A DNA stretch of 64,000 bases from Prevotella sp. 10(H) (GCF_000711235.1 NZ_JOMI01000001.1:744001-808000); one strand, 5' to 3'. Positions 52,928-61,810 are shown, numbered from the stretch's first letter. Translations and numbers: made by a program. Notes: generated by a model not told the origin, from the letters alone.

Positions 52928-55273
52928 TTAAAATTTAAAATTCCATGTAATAGACGGCACAAATGTGAATAATGAATACTGATAGGCAGAAGTCTTACTT
53001 GCATCATCATTATTCGTACGGAAACGTATCATATAGGCATTCTCCCTACCGTAAGCATTGTAAAGACTGAAAGCCAGTTCGGACTCAAACTTAGAAGTCT
53101 TTTTCAGCAGGCAGGTAGCACCGAGGTCGAGACGGTGATAATCCGGCATACGGTAGCCGTTTCTTTCTGCATAGTACATGACATCCTTGCCGTTTATCTG
53201 GTATTTCCCGCTCGGATAAGTAATGGCATTTCCAGTATAGTATACCCATGCCGCCGAAAGCGTCCATTTACGGTTTAGCTCATAGACGCTAACAATGGAA
53301 AGGTCATGCGTCCTGTCCTGATAGGCATTATACCACTTGTCTTCGTTAACCCCGTCGATTTTCTTTTCCGATTTGGACAGAGTGTATCCGATCCAGCCGG
53401 TGAGGCGTCCCAGTCTCTTTTTCAGCATCAGTTCTACACCGTAGGCACGGCCTTTGCCGTATCGCAATTCTGTTTCTACAACATCGTATCCCTGAATATT
53501 AGCATTGTCCTTGTAGTCGATCTGGTTACGCATATCCTTGTAGTATGTTTCTACACTGAACTCATATGTGTTATTGGAGAAGTTGCGGAAATAACCGATC
53601 GAATACTGGTCTGCTATCTGCGGTTTTACATTATTCGAACTGGAAGTCCATCTGTCGAAAGGGGTTCCCTGCGCTGCATACGTCAACAGGTGCATATTCT
53701 GTACTGTACGCGCATACGCAGCTTTTACAGAAGAAGTATTATTGAGTTTATATGCCAATGATGCACGCGGCTCCAAATTTACATATGTTTTCACCACTTT
53801 ACCCGACTTATACCACACACTGTCTATAACATTGTTATCGGCATCGAGATTGTAATATTCGCCCTTACCCAAGGCCATAAATGCGGACAATCGTAGTCCG
53901 TATATGACTTCTAGCCTGTCGGTCAGTTTCATTTCGTTCGATGCATAGATAGCATTTTCTGACGAATAACGGTGATGTAAATCTACACTACTCTTTTCTT
54001 CCGAATTCAGTTCGTAGTTACCCGGGCCTACATCGTGGAAGGTAGAACTCAATCCGAATCTCCACAAACTGTTTTTATTAGGTTCGAATATAAATTCCTG
54101 CTTAAGCCCGTAATCCTTTATCTTGGCTTTCCCGTGCATATCCATTCCTATATTCATACCGAAATAGTATTTATACTGATTATAGAAAACAGATGTAGAC
54201 GAATTCCATTTACTGTTCATTATGCGTGACCATTTCAGTGTACCGAACATATTCCCCCAGTTGATCTCGGCATCATCTTTCAGTACCATTTTATCCGTAC
54301 CGTGATATCCCGAAAAGGATAGCTGGTCTTTATCCGAAAGACTGAAATTCAGCTTGGCATTCAGATCGTAGAAATAAAGGTAGCTGTTCTTCATTTCTTC
54401 TATTCCTGCCAACCGTCCGATTGCATCCGCATATGTACGCCTTGCCCCTACGATAAAGGACGATTTTCCTTTCTGAATAGGCCCTTCAACATTCAGTTTG
54501 GAAGAGATCAAGCCGATACCTCCCGAAACATGATAGCCCTGATTATCCCCGTTTCGTTGCTGTACATCGAGGATAGACGACAAGCGTTCTCCGAATTGCG
54601 ACGGCATAGCCCCTTTGTAAAGTGTTATATCACGCAGTACATCGGAGTTGAAAGTGGAAAAGAAACCCATAAGATGTGATGCATTATACAATGGTACATT
54701 ATCGAGCAGAATCATATTTTGGTCGGCGCTACCGCCACGCACATAAAAACCCGAACTTCCTTCCCCTGCTCCCTGTACACCTGGAGTCAGCTGAATTGTC
54801 TTGATGATATCTCGCTCACCCAATAAAACAGGCAGTTTGTTTATCTTCTCTATTTCGAGCCGTTCGACTCCCGTCTGCGGAGATGAAACATTGGCATCGG
54901 CCCGACCGCCGGATATCACGACTTCCTGCAATCCTATGGATGTCTGTTGAAGTTCGATTTCAAGGCGCATATCTTTAGTGAGGGATATACTTATTTCCCG
55001 TTTTTCATAGCCTATATAGTCTACCTGTAAAATGTAGTTTCCTTTTGGCAATGATAAATTGTATTCACCTTTTTCATCCGAGGCAATACCCTTTCCTCCA
55101 TGGTCTTTTACTATGATAGGAACGCCTATCAATGTTTCCTTAGTGCGAGCATCATATACTATGCCTTTTATCTTGTATGTTTGTGCATACGAAAAAGATG
55201 AAAAAAGAATAAAGAATGTCAGTGCAAAGAAAAATCTAGCATTTCTTTGTACGAAACGATAATGTAATGTCAT
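52928..55273 (-). CDS. TonB-dependent receptor with regulatory-like N-terminal domain
   Basis: About 781 residues from the ATG at 55273, where the signal peptide MTLHYRFVQRNARFFFALTF begins. A longer start at 55306 adds 11 residues. The carboxypeptidase-regulatory-like domain (YKIKGIVYDARTKETLIGVPI) comes first. The plug follows (SPQTGVERLEIEKINKLPVLLGE in part, GAGEGSSGFYVRGGSADQNMI in part, YNASHLMGFFSTFNSDVL in part), then a beta-barrel ending FVPSITWNFKF with the C-terminal Phe. It lacks the SusC linker and has no SusD neighbour. With DUF4249 it forms a two-gene unit for an unknown substrate such as a metal complex or peptide. Confidence 0.92.
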   Translation of the reverse strand: MTLHYRFVQRNARFFFALTFFILFSSFSYAQTYKIKGIVYDARTKETLIGVPIIVKDHGGKGIASDEKGEYNLSLPKGNYILQVDYIGYEKREISISLTKDMRLEIELQQTSIGLQEVVISGGRADANVSSPQTGVERLEIEKINKLPVLLGERDIIKTIQLTPGVQGAGEGSSGFYVRGGSADQNMILLDNVPLYNASHLMGFFSTFNSDVLRDITLYKGAMPSQFGERLSSILDVQQRNGDNQGYHVSGGIGLISSKLNVEGPIQKGKSSFIVGARRTYADAIGRLAGIEEMKNSYLYFYDLNAKLNFSLSDKDQLSFSGYHGTDKMVLKDDAEINWGNMFGTLKWSRIMNSKWNSSTSVFYNQYKYYFGMNIGMDMHGKAKIKDYGLKQEFIFEPNKNSLWRFGLSSTFHDVGPGNYELNSEEKSSVDLHHRYSSENAIYASNEMKLTDRLEVIYGLRLSAFMALGKGEYYNLDADNNVIDSVWYKSGKVVKTYVNLEPRASLAYKLNNTSSVKAAYARTVQNMHLLTYAAQGTPFDRWTSSSNNVKPQIADQYSIGYFRNFSNNTYEFSVETYYKDMRNQIDYKDNANIQGYDVVETELRYGKGRAYGVELMLKKRLGRLTGWIGYTLSKSEKKIDGVNEDKWYNAYQDRTHDLSIVSVYELNRKWTLSAAWVYYTGNAITYPSGKYQINGKDVMYYAERNGYRMPDYHRLDLGATCLLKKTSKFESELAFSLYNAYGRENAYMIRFRTNNDDASKTSAYQYSLFTFVPSITWNFKF

Positions 55274-55390
55274 AATTACTAGTTTAAATTTAGTGTCAAA
55301 AATCAACTTCAGGAGTCAAAGCTATATCTATAGCTGTATGCAGGCAATCGCAAATCGACCAAACGATAGTATTACCCGACGAATGAATGA

Positions 55391-55579
55391 TTATAATCTT
55401 TTAGTTATGGCATGGGAGTGCAACCGCCGCCAATCGATTTCCTTTGTTACCTTTTCTCCTGTTGGGCCGTTAAATAATAAGTCATCGTGTAGCAATGTAT
55501 CCAAAACATCGCGATCGCAATCTTTCATCGCTCGTAATAGTATGTTCTCACAAGCTATTACTTTGTCTTCAGGTGTCAT
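55391..55579 (-). pseudogene. Truncated NTF2-like (DUF4440/SnoaL-type) gene remnant
   Basis: 62 codons. The first about 45 (MTPEDKVIACENILLRAMKD, DVLDTLLHDDLLFNGPTGEKVTKEID) are the typical start of an NTF2-like DUF4440 protein. These run to about 120 residues with further strands. Here the frame breaks after KEIDW into a short unrelated tail and stops. The following 85 bp in other frames contain only short pieces. I see this as a decayed gene upstream of the TonB receptor gene. A sequencing error is an alternative. Confidence 0.5.
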
Positions 55580-55962
55580 TTAATAAAAATTAGTGTCAGT
55601 TTGTTTAATACTCTAATAAATCTCTCCTACTTAGTACGACATTTTGATAGTTTTATCACATTGGAAACTTCAATTTAACAATATTTAAAAGAAATGAAAA
55701 TTAATAAATTACTTGTAATTTCATATTATTGATTATCATCATCTATATGTTTATGAGTGGGTTTTATAAAAATAACACATTAAAAAATGTTGTATTACGT
55801 AGTAAAAAGCTATATTTTAACACAATTAGATTAATTAAATTTAACAGTATCTATAACATATCCTGGTTCTAATAATGGATGAAAAATTTATCTATGTAAT
55901 AGCTATTATTAGCTTGTCGATCTTTGAAATAATTCTTTAGTTTAACAAGGAATTTTTAATAA

Positions 55963-55995
55963 TTTGGCTAATACCTGTAAATTAAGTTACTTTTG
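55963..55995 (+). promoter_or_regulatory. Promoter upstream of the small membrane protein gene
   Basis: TTTG at 55963-55966, a 21-bp spacer and TACTTTTG at 55988-55995 match the consensus. The same -7 element recurs at 56124-56131 within the second repeat copy, with only CTTG upstream at a shorter distance. Leaders of about 350 or 215 nt would precede the gene at 56352. Confidence 0.45.
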
Positions 55996-56143
55996 TTACC
56001 TTTTAACTAAATACAGTCAATTAATGTAAATTTCACAATTAGATACAAGTAAACGGTAAACAAGTAGACGAGTCTTTCAACTCGTATCTCGTATCTTGTT
56101 TACTTGTCAACTGAAATTTCCGTTACTTTTGTTACCTTTTAAC
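55986..56143 (+). repeat. 22-bp direct repeat pair flanking a hairpin
   Basis: The 22-bp sequence starting GTTACTTTTGTTACC is identical at 55986 and 56122, 136 bp apart. Between the copies ACAAGTAAAC (56045-56054) pairs with GTTTACTTGT (56098-56107), and ACGAGT (56068) with ACTCGT (56080). A shorter relative, TTTGTTACCTTTTC, lies at 55442 in the NTF2 remnant. It could be a duplicated promoter or a small mobile repeat. Confidence 0.6.
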
Positions 56144-56351
56144 AATTATGCGCTGAGCTTTAATCATCTTAATTTAAGGATTAAAACGCTAATTGCAAAG
56201 ATTAGCTAAAATATTTGGAAATGTGATTTTTAAGGTCTATGTTTATCGTGTATATCACTTCATAAAGAAAGGACTGCGTATGAAAAGACAAAAGTATTGA
56301 TTGTTTGAGGAATCTGATTCTTATAGTTTCTAACAGCTAAATTTATCAATC

Positions 56352-56570
56352 ATGCAAAAGTACAGCAAATACAAGGTTTTACACAGAATATCATATATTG
56401 TATTCTTTTCTTACCTTCTCATTCTGGCTATATTAAAATTTAATTTCGGGCAATATAACGACTATGCTGCATACTTCATTATCGTTCCGTTTCTGATATA
56501 TTGCGCGATAGCTATATCGATCACTATTCTGGCGCGGAAATCGAGATCGAAAAAATATATAACCGGATGA
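56352..56570 (+). CDS. Small two-helix membrane protein, function unknown
   Basis: 72 residues. Two membrane helices are clear, about 12-30 (SYIVFFSYLLILAIL) and 40-62 (YAAYFIIVPFLIYCAIAISITIL), joined by a short loop FNFGQYNDY. A basic N-terminus and a basic tail (ARKSRSKKYITG) place both ends in the cytoplasm. I do not recognise the family. The gene stands alone between the promoter-like repeats and a bidirectional terminator. Confidence 0.6.
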   Translation: MQKYSKYKVLHRISYIVFFSYLLILAILKFNFGQYNDYAAYFIIVPFLIYCAIAISITILARKSRSKKYITG

Positions 56571-56594
56571 CAGAATAACGATCGGATAAAAAAT

Positions 56595-56623
56595 ATAAAG
56601 GTTACCGGAAAGGTAACCTTTAT
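56595..56623. terminator. Bidirectional terminator
   Basis: A perfect 12-bp stem, ATAAAGGTTACC / GGTAACCTTTAT with loop GGAAA, lies between the convergent small membrane protein and GH95 genes, with A-rich and T-rich flanks. Confidence 0.85.
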
Positions 56624-56628
56624 CATTA

Positions 56629-59001
56629 TCAGTTATTGAATATTATCGTAATCTTCTGCCCCTTTTTCAGATCGGCTGTCAGCATATCATTTTTTAGCCG
56701 GTAGTTTTTTATCCCTTTTACATTTCTTTCTTTATCCGGCAATTTGATAGTAAATGTATTTGAAGCCACAGCCTTAAATTCGATATCGGTCATACTACCG
56801 TTTTTCCATGCAAAAGAGACTTCTCCTCCGCCCCTGACTTTAAGACCTCTGACCGAACCGTCCGCCCAGCCACGAGGTACTGAAGGCAATAGTTCTATAT
56901 ATCCGGCATGGCTCTGCACCAGCATTTCCGCTATACCTGCGCAGCCACCGAAATTGCCGTCGATCTGCATAGGCGGATGCGAGCTAAACAAATTAGGGTA
57001 TGTACCGTGATCTCTTCCTGCAGGCTTAAGCAAATCGCCGATTAGCTTATAAGTTCTTTCCCCGTCTTTGAGCCGTGCCCAGAAATTGATTTTCCATGCC
57101 ATAGACCAGCCGGTAGATTCATCACCTCGTCTCTCCAGTGTTGTTTTTGCTGCTTGCATTAGCTCCGGTGTTTTCTCATAGGTAAGTTCATATCCGGGGT
57201 GCAGAGCATATAGCTGGGACACATGACGGTGATGAATTTCGGCTTCGTCATAATCTTCGAGCCATTCCATTATTTGCCCGTGCTTTCCTATGGTGGTCGG
57301 TGCCAGTTTCGCTTTTTTAGCTTCGATACCTTGTATCCAGTCTTTATCTACATCCAACAGGCGTGCTGCTGCACTTACATTGGAAAACAACTCTCTGATA
57401 ATCTGGTTATCCATTGCCGAGCCTGCACAGATACTGAGAACATCACCCGAAGAGGTTTTGTATGAATTCTCAGGTGAGGTGGTCGGCGCTGTAACGAGAT
57501 AGCCGTTGTTAGGGTCTTCGACCAGCATATCTTCGAAAAAGCGGGCAGCACCTTTGATAGTGGGATAAACTGATTTCAGATACTCAATATCCTGAGTATA
57601 GGCATAATGCTCCCACAAATGTTGGCAAAGCCATGCGCCGGACGTATTAGTGGCTCCCCACGAAGGACTTTCGCCCGGAGAGGTAAAGTCCCAGACATTA
57701 CCCAGTATATGAGTTACCCAACCGTCGCTATCGTAATAGACTCTGGCTGTCCTGCTCCCCGGCTCAACCAGTGAATTCACATACTCTATCAAAGGTTTAT
57801 GCAGTTCTGAAAGGTTACAGACTTCGGCTGGCCAAAGGTTCATCTGCAGGTTGATATTCAAGTGATAGTCTCCATTCCATGGAGGGCTTAGTTGTGGAGC
57901 CCATAAACCTTGCAAATTGGGCGGAAGACCACCTACACGTGTCGAAGATATCAGAAGGTAACGTCCGTATTGCATATATAGGGCTGCAAGATCGTTGTCT
58001 GTACGGTCTTTAACGAAGGCTTCAAGACGTTTGTCGATAGGTAGACCGGAGTTACTATTTTTAGCTAAAGTCAAATCTACACGATTGAATAGCTTTTGGT
58101 ATTCCCTTATATGATTGCTTTTTAGCTTATTATAATTTTCTCCAGCCTTATTTAAAATATCGGATACTAGACGTTCATGATCTTTATTCTTATAATTTGT
58201 TACTAAAGAAAGGTATAAAGTAACCTCATCGGCATCTTTTATTATGATGTCTTTATCGGTAGTCGAAAGAGAACCTCCACGCTTAAGCACCTTAATCATA
58301 CCCAGATATTTCATACCCTGCTGGTTTTCTCCCGCAGGAAGCTGGCCGAAAATATAGAGAATATTTCCGCTGGCATACGCCTTATAGTTCTCATCCCGTT
58401 CAACAGACAAGCGCATGCTTAGCGCCTTGGGTTTATCAGCTGTATATTTAATAAGACCGAGGTCATCTGAGAAGGAAGTATGATATTCCCGTTGATAATT
58501 TACCTCTCCTTTAGTATATGAAACGGTTGATAAGGCATTGTTCATATCCAGTGTCCTCTTATATTTAGTGGGTACAGATGCATCGGGATATATAAAATCA
58601 ACGTACAGATTCCCAAAGTTCTGGAACTTGCCATAATCAGCGCCCGCACTCCCTTTCCCTTTACAAGTGAAAGTCTTATACATAAGATCCTGAGCTTCCA
58701 TGTTCTTCCTCTCGAATAAGAGCCGGCGTATTTCGCCAAGATATTTATAAGCTTCTGGATTATCGGCATCCTGTTTGTTACCCGACCATAAAGATATCTC
58801 GTTCAGCACAACCCTTTCCCTGTCTACGCCACCCCATGGCATCATACCGATGCGACCGTTTCCGAGAGGTATGGATTCTTCCCAAATCTGTGCCGGACGG
58901 TCGAAATAATATTGCCAGGTATTCATTTGTCCGGGATTCTGAGCCGATAAGGTCAGAGCGGTAAATAGAAAGTAAAAGAAAAGTATGCTCCCGTTTTTCA
59001 T
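56629..59001 (-). CDS. GH95 glycoside hydrolase (alpha-L-fucosidase/galactosidase family)
   Basis: About 790 residues from the ATG at 59001, where the signal peptide MKNGSILFFYFLFTALTLSAQ begins. A start at 59025 adds eight residues. The GH95 N-terminal domain shows IWEESIPLGNGRIGMMPWGG, then ERVVLNEISLWSG. The alpha/alpha barrel shows GGLPPNLQGLWAPQLSPPWNGDYHLNINLQMN (partly quoted), WGATNTSGAWLCQHLWEHYAYT with the probable acid Glu in WEHYAYT, and HRHVSQLYALHPG, DGNFGGCAGIAEML. GH95 acts by inversion on alpha-1,2-L-fucose, and some members act on alpha-L-galactose. The gene is on its own. A -7 match (TACATTTG, minus strand, 59042-59049) lies upstream. Confidence 0.92.
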   Translation of the reverse strand: MKNGSILFFYFLFTALTLSAQNPGQMNTWQYYFDRPAQIWEESIPLGNGRIGMMPWGGVDRERVVLNEISLWSGNKQDADNPEAYKYLGEIRRLLFERKNMEAQDLMYKTFTCKGKGSAGADYGKFQNFGNLYVDFIYPDASVPTKYKRTLDMNNALSTVSYTKGEVNYQREYHTSFSDDLGLIKYTADKPKALSMRLSVERDENYKAYASGNILYIFGQLPAGENQQGMKYLGMIKVLKRGGSLSTTDKDIIIKDADEVTLYLSLVTNYKNKDHERLVSDILNKAGENYNKLKSNHIREYQKLFNRVDLTLAKNSNSGLPIDKRLEAFVKDRTDNDLAALYMQYGRYLLISSTRVGGLPPNLQGLWAPQLSPPWNGDYHLNINLQMNLWPAEVCNLSELHKPLIEYVNSLVEPGSRTARVYYDSDGWVTHILGNVWDFTSPGESPSWGATNTSGAWLCQHLWEHYAYTQDIEYLKSVYPTIKGAARFFEDMLVEDPNNGYLVTAPTTSPENSYKTSSGDVLSICAGSAMDNQIIRELFSNVSAAARLLDVDKDWIQGIEAKKAKLAPTTIGKHGQIMEWLEDYDEAEIHHRHVSQLYALHPGYELTYEKTPELMQAAKTTLERRGDESTGWSMAWKINFWARLKDGERTYKLIGDLLKPAGRDHGTYPNLFSSHPPMQIDGNFGGCAGIAEMLVQSHAGYIELLPSVPRGWADGSVRGLKVRGGGEVSFAWKNGSMTDIEFKAVASNTFTIKLPDKERNVKGIKNYRLKNDMLTADLKKGQKITIIFNN

Positions 59002-59328
59002 AATAGGAAATATTGTGTTTGACATGTATTAAGCCTTTTAACAAATGTAGTATTTTATTGCGTAAAGATTTTTATAATTCGCAAAATAAAAATATTACTT
59101 TGTGATATTGTAGATTGAATAAAAACAGAAGATAATCAACTGGAAATTAACCTAAAACGAGCTGTATAAATTTAAAATTATATAAATATTCTTATTTTAT
59201 TATGAATAATTAATAATAATATCTACATTGCCCCGACTTAAATAATTAAGTATATTTTCTTAGTTGCAAAGTCCTGATTTGATCAGATTTTCTGACTCTA
59301 AACAACAAACTTTGATTTATATCTTTTG
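59002..59328. other. AT-rich stretch upstream of the GH95 gene
   Basis: About 330 bp with no ORF. Apart from the GH95 -7 element at 59042-59049 I see no promoter with both boxes. An orphan plus-strand terminator-like hairpin ends the stretch, so a short plus-strand RNA is possible. Confidence 0.35.
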
Positions 59329-59355
59329 AAACCTCCGCAGAGAATACGGAGGTTT
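59329..59355 (+). terminator. Hairpin with plus-strand T-rich tail
   Basis: AAACCTCCG / CGGAGGTTT, 9 bp, 9-nt loop, followed by TATATTTATAT on the plus strand. No plus-strand gene precedes it for over 2.7 kb, since the GH95 gene runs the other way. It may end an unseen small RNA or back up the tpx terminator. Confidence 0.55.
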
Positions 59356-59379
59356 TATATTTATATATTATATAAAGAC

Positions 59380-59407
59380 GGGGGCTTCGCATATCAGCAA
59401 AGCCCCC
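59380..59407 (-). terminator. Terminator of the tpx operon
   Basis: GGGGGCTT / AAGCCCCC, 8 bp with a 12-nt loop. On the minus strand it is followed by GTCTTTATATAA. It lies 24 bp past the tpx stop. Confidence 0.8.
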
Positions 59408-59431
59408 ACTTATATTATTAATACGTTTGTA

Positions 59432-59935
59432 TTATTTTGCAGCATTTATCGCAGACTGATAATCAGGTTCGTCTGTGATTTCCGGCACTAACTCTGTATA
59501 AGTAACTTTGCCGTTAGTGTCAATAACTACGACCGACCTCGCCAGTAATCCTTTCAACGGGCCGTCGAGCATCAATACTCCGTAGTCTTTTGCAAAAGCT
59601 GTGTTCCTGAACACAGATGCTGTCATAACATTGTCAATACCTTCTGTAGTACAAAAACGGCCTGCTGCAAATGGAAGGTCGGCAGATATAGCCAAGACTA
59701 CTGTATCTGATAAAGATGCTGCTTCTTTGTTGAAACGGCGTACAGAAGCTGCACATGTACTTGTATCTAAGCTTGGGAATATATTAAGAACTACTGTCTT
59801 ACCTTTCAAATCTTTCAGAGAAACTTCAGACAAATCGCTTTTTACCAATACAAAGTCCGGTGCTTCTGATCCTTTAGCAGGAAGCTGACCACTTGTATTC
59901 ACTGTTATGTCTTTCTTAAATGTAACTGTTGCCAT
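59432..59935 (-). CDS. tpx: Thiol peroxidase Tpx
   Basis: 167 residues, cytoplasmic or periplasmic atypical 2-Cys peroxiredoxin. The peroxidatic Cys61 lies in [15 protein letters not shown] and the resolving Cys95 in [12 protein letters not shown]. Both positions are the same as in E. coli Tpx. Arg and Thr of the active site (TxxC, VRRF) are present, and the end [10 protein letters not shown] is typical. It reduces alkyl hydroperoxides using thioredoxin. It is the third gene of a minus-strand operon with an OhrR-like regulator and a nitroreductase (29 bp after the latter), so induction by organic peroxides is likely. Confidence 0.96.
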   Translation of the reverse strand: MATVTFKKDITVNTSGQLPAKGSEAPDFVLVKSDLSEVSLKDLKGKTVVLNIFPSLDTSTCAASVRRFNKEAASLSDTVVLAISADLPFAAGRFCTTEGIDNVMTASVFRNTAFAKDYGVLMLDGPLKGLLARSVVVIDTNGKVTYTELVPEITDEPDYQSAINAAK

Positions 59936-59964
59936 AATCTTTTCTTTTAATGTTATATATTTTA

Positions 59965-60600
59965 TTACTTAAATTCAATAAGGAATTCTTCTTTAGGATG
60001 TCGGACTTTCTTAAGATTTACCAACCAGTCGTTTGCTTCATCCCGATAGCCAAGAGGCAGAATAGTAACGCTTTTAAGCTCCATATCGTTCAATCCAAGA
60101 AGTTTATCCAGTGCATCACTATCGAATCCTTCCATAGGTGTAGAATCTATCCGAAGCTCTGCCGCCATAGCTATGGCAAAAGCAAAAGCAATATATGCCT
60201 GGCGTGCTGCATGCTCAAAATTCGCTTCGGAAGGACGATTCAGATAAGCTTTCTTCAATCTGTCGGTATAATCTTTATAACGATCGGGAGTTTGTCCCCG
60301 ACCTTCTGTTGTATGCTTATATATATTATCTATACGATGCGATGTATAATTATCCCATGCGGCAAAAACCAGTAGATGAGAAGCCTCGGCTACCTGCTGC
60401 TGATTGAAAGCTATTGGAACAATCTTCTCTTTTAGTTCTTGATTCGTTATCTGAATTATTCTGAAAGGCTGTAATCCCGACGATGTCGGTGCAAGCCACG
60501 CTGCTTCTATTATTTGGTCTACAAGTTTCTGATCTACTTTTTTAGTCGGATCGAATTTTTTTGTGGCATAGCGCCATTTTAGTGTATCTAGTAAATTCAT
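59965..60600 (-). CDS. NfsB-like NAD(P)H nitroreductase
   Basis: 211 residues with the nitroreductase fold. It starts [20 protein letters not shown], with the FMN motif RYATKKFD. Next come [54 protein letters not shown] and [15 protein letters not shown]. The protein resembles the NfsB/DrgA group, which reduces quinones and nitro compounds with FMN. It has no signal peptide, unlike the lipoprotein relative at 47814. It lies 16 bp after the MarR-type gene and 29 bp before tpx, so it is part of a redox-stress operon. Confidence 0.93.
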   Translation of the reverse strand: MNLLDTLKWRYATKKFDPTKKVDQKLVDQIIEAAWLAPTSSGLQPFRIIQITNQELKEKIVPIAFNQQQVAEASHLLVFAAWDNYTSHRIDNIYKHTTEGRGQTPDRYKDYTDRLKKAYLNRPSEANFEHAARQAYIAFAFAIAMAAELRIDSTPMEGFDSDALDKLLGLNDMELKSVTILPLGYRDEANDWLVNLKKVRHPKEEFLIEFK

Positions 60601-60616
60601 TGTAATTATCTGTTGA

Positions 60617-61051
60617 TTATTTATTATCGCACGTTATTAGTAATAGTTTATTCAATTTATCCCTTAATTCTTTAAGCTCAGCATCGTTTAATCCAAGTTT
60701 CTCTTTCATTACCGGAGGAATCGCTTCGGCTTTTTTCTCCAATGCTTTGCCCTTGTCTGCAATCATTATATCTACCACTCTTTCATCTTCTGCCGAGCGT
60801 TTTCTTACCACCAATCCACTCATCTCCATTCGTTTGAGCAGAGGGGTGAGCGTTCCACTATCGAGCCACAATAACTCCCCAAGTCGTTTTACAGTAGCTG
60901 AGCCTTGTTCCCACAAAACCATCAATACAAGATATTGCGGATAAGTTATTCCTAACTCGTCAAGATATGGGCGATACAATGCCGTAATTTGCCTTGATAA
61001 GGCATAGACAGGAAAACACAGTTGATTATTTAATTTTAGTTCGTTTATCAT
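60617..61051 (-). CDS. OhrR-like MarR-family peroxide-sensing repressor
   Basis: 144 residues with a winged helix (SATVKRLGELLWLDSGTLTPLLKRMEMSGLVVRKRS in part, DERVVDIMIADKG). The N-terminal motif LCFPVYALSR, with Cys12, is the reactive-cysteine site of OhrR-type repressors, and the following YRPYLDELGITYPQYLVL has the conserved tyrosines. Oxidation of this cysteine by organic hydroperoxides would release DNA. The next genes encode a nitroreductase and Tpx, which fits a peroxide regulon. A palindrome overlaps its own -7 element (61065-61090), so it probably represses itself. Confidence 0.93.
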   Translation of the reverse strand: MINELKLNNQLCFPVYALSRQITALYRPYLDELGITYPQYLVLMVLWEQGSATVKRLGELLWLDSGTLTPLLKRMEMSGLVVRKRSAEDERVVDIMIADKGKALEKKAEAIPPVMKEKLGLNDAELKELRDKLNKLLLITCDNK

Positions 61052-61064
61052 TTAGTTTTACAAA

Positions 61065-61107
61065 ATTATATTGCACAAAATTAATATAATAAATTTGATT
61101 ATACAAA
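61065..61107 (-). promoter_or_regulatory. Promoter and candidate operator of the OhrR-like operon
   Basis: On the minus strand, TTTG (61107-61104), a 20-bp spacer and TAATTTTG (61083-61076) match the consensus in full. An inverted repeat ATTATATT / AATATAAT (61065-61072, 61083-61090) overlaps the -7 box and suits a MarR-dimer operator. AT-richness lowers the weight of the palindrome. Confidence 0.55.
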
Positions 61108-61221
61108 TATTAATGCAAAAAAAAAATAAACTAAGAATGTGCTGACAGACTAATAAAAAGGAAAAAGGGTATAATTAATTATAAAGTTTTAATATAATAT
61201 TTCAGATTATTCCGTTAACTT

Positions 61222-61252
61222 TTTGTAACTTCAAAAATAATTGTTTATTTTG
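61222..61252 (+). promoter_or_regulatory. Promoter of the candidate non-coding RNA
   Basis: TTTG at 61222-61225, a 19-bp spacer and TTATTTTG (then CC) at 61245-61252. It differs from the consensus at one base. No ORF follows for 890 bp. Confidence 0.5.
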
Positions 61253-61258
61253 CCAAGG

Positions 61259-61810
61259 ATTAGGACTTATATCCTCTTTAGGATGAAACGGGATGGCAGG
61301 TACTATGCAGTTGCACCTTTAAGCATTCGAGCGGTACTAAGTCTAAAGACTTAAATGTTCTATAAAGAAACGGGATGAAATAAGGTCTTTCTGATAAAAC
61401 AAGGATAATAGAAACTTTACATTGCACTATAATATTTTATCTATGAACCTTTAGTAGGTTAATTCAAAAAAAAGAATATTGACAGCTACAAATAATAAGT
61501 AAAGAAACAATAGCTACGGAGTCTACAGCGATATATCTATATATCAACTGTTAATGGCTCAATATTATATATTGTCTCCACACTTCATCGATTTATTTGG
61601 GAAAATAGGCGGTGATAACCTATCAGCTAATTACGGTTTTTAGTCTGTGGACTCCGTACAATTGTATTATGCAATTAAGATATAAAGTATTATAAAAAAG
61701 TAAGCCCGGCAACAGCAGTTACCGGACAATCCTAATGATTTACTTAAATCGTCTTTATTTGTCTTCACTGATCATTATCCCCGTCTTGAAAAAGACGTTA
61801 AATGCATTAT
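61259..61810 (+). ncRNA. Candidate structured non-coding RNA(s)
   Basis: A stretch without ORFs but with promoter and helices. TTAGGACTT (near 61270) can pair with AAGTCTAA (near 61340), and the motif GAAACGGGATG occurs twice (near 61284 and 61366). ACGGAGTCTACAG (61516-61528) pairs with CTGTGGACTCCGT (61645-61657), a 13-bp helix (14 with the flanking T-A, one wobble) that closes a 116-nt loop with hairpins CAATAT/ATATTG and ATAGG/CCTAT. Further hairpins are CCGG...CCGG (61706-61725) and CGTCTT-GAAA-AAGACG (61782-61797, GNRA tetraloop). It lacks the RNase P, tmRNA and SRP signatures that I know. It may be one RNA of about 540 nt or two. Confidence 0.5.

Larger units (their letters stand above)
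55584..56351 (+). other. Gene-free 770-bp region with tandem promoter-like repeats
   Basis: AT-rich and without ORFs. It holds two copies of a 22-bp repeat (55986-56007 and 56122-56143) and a hairpin between them. The first 380 bp, up to 55960, show nothing I can name. A fuller account is given in the entries below. Confidence 0.5.

Noticed and set aside
53306-53761. 151-codon plus-strand frame inside the TonB receptor gene
   Set aside because: The minus strand is clearly coding here, and the plus frame has no start context or recognisable domain.
56045-56107. Inverted repeat as an attachment site or IS end
   Set aside because: There is no transposase, integrase or target duplication near. 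The hairpin lies between promoter-like repeats, and a regulatory reading is simpler.
61300-61345. ATTCGAGCGG as a tRNA or tmRNA T-arm
   Set aside because: No acceptor stem, anticodon arm or CCA end can be fitted around it.
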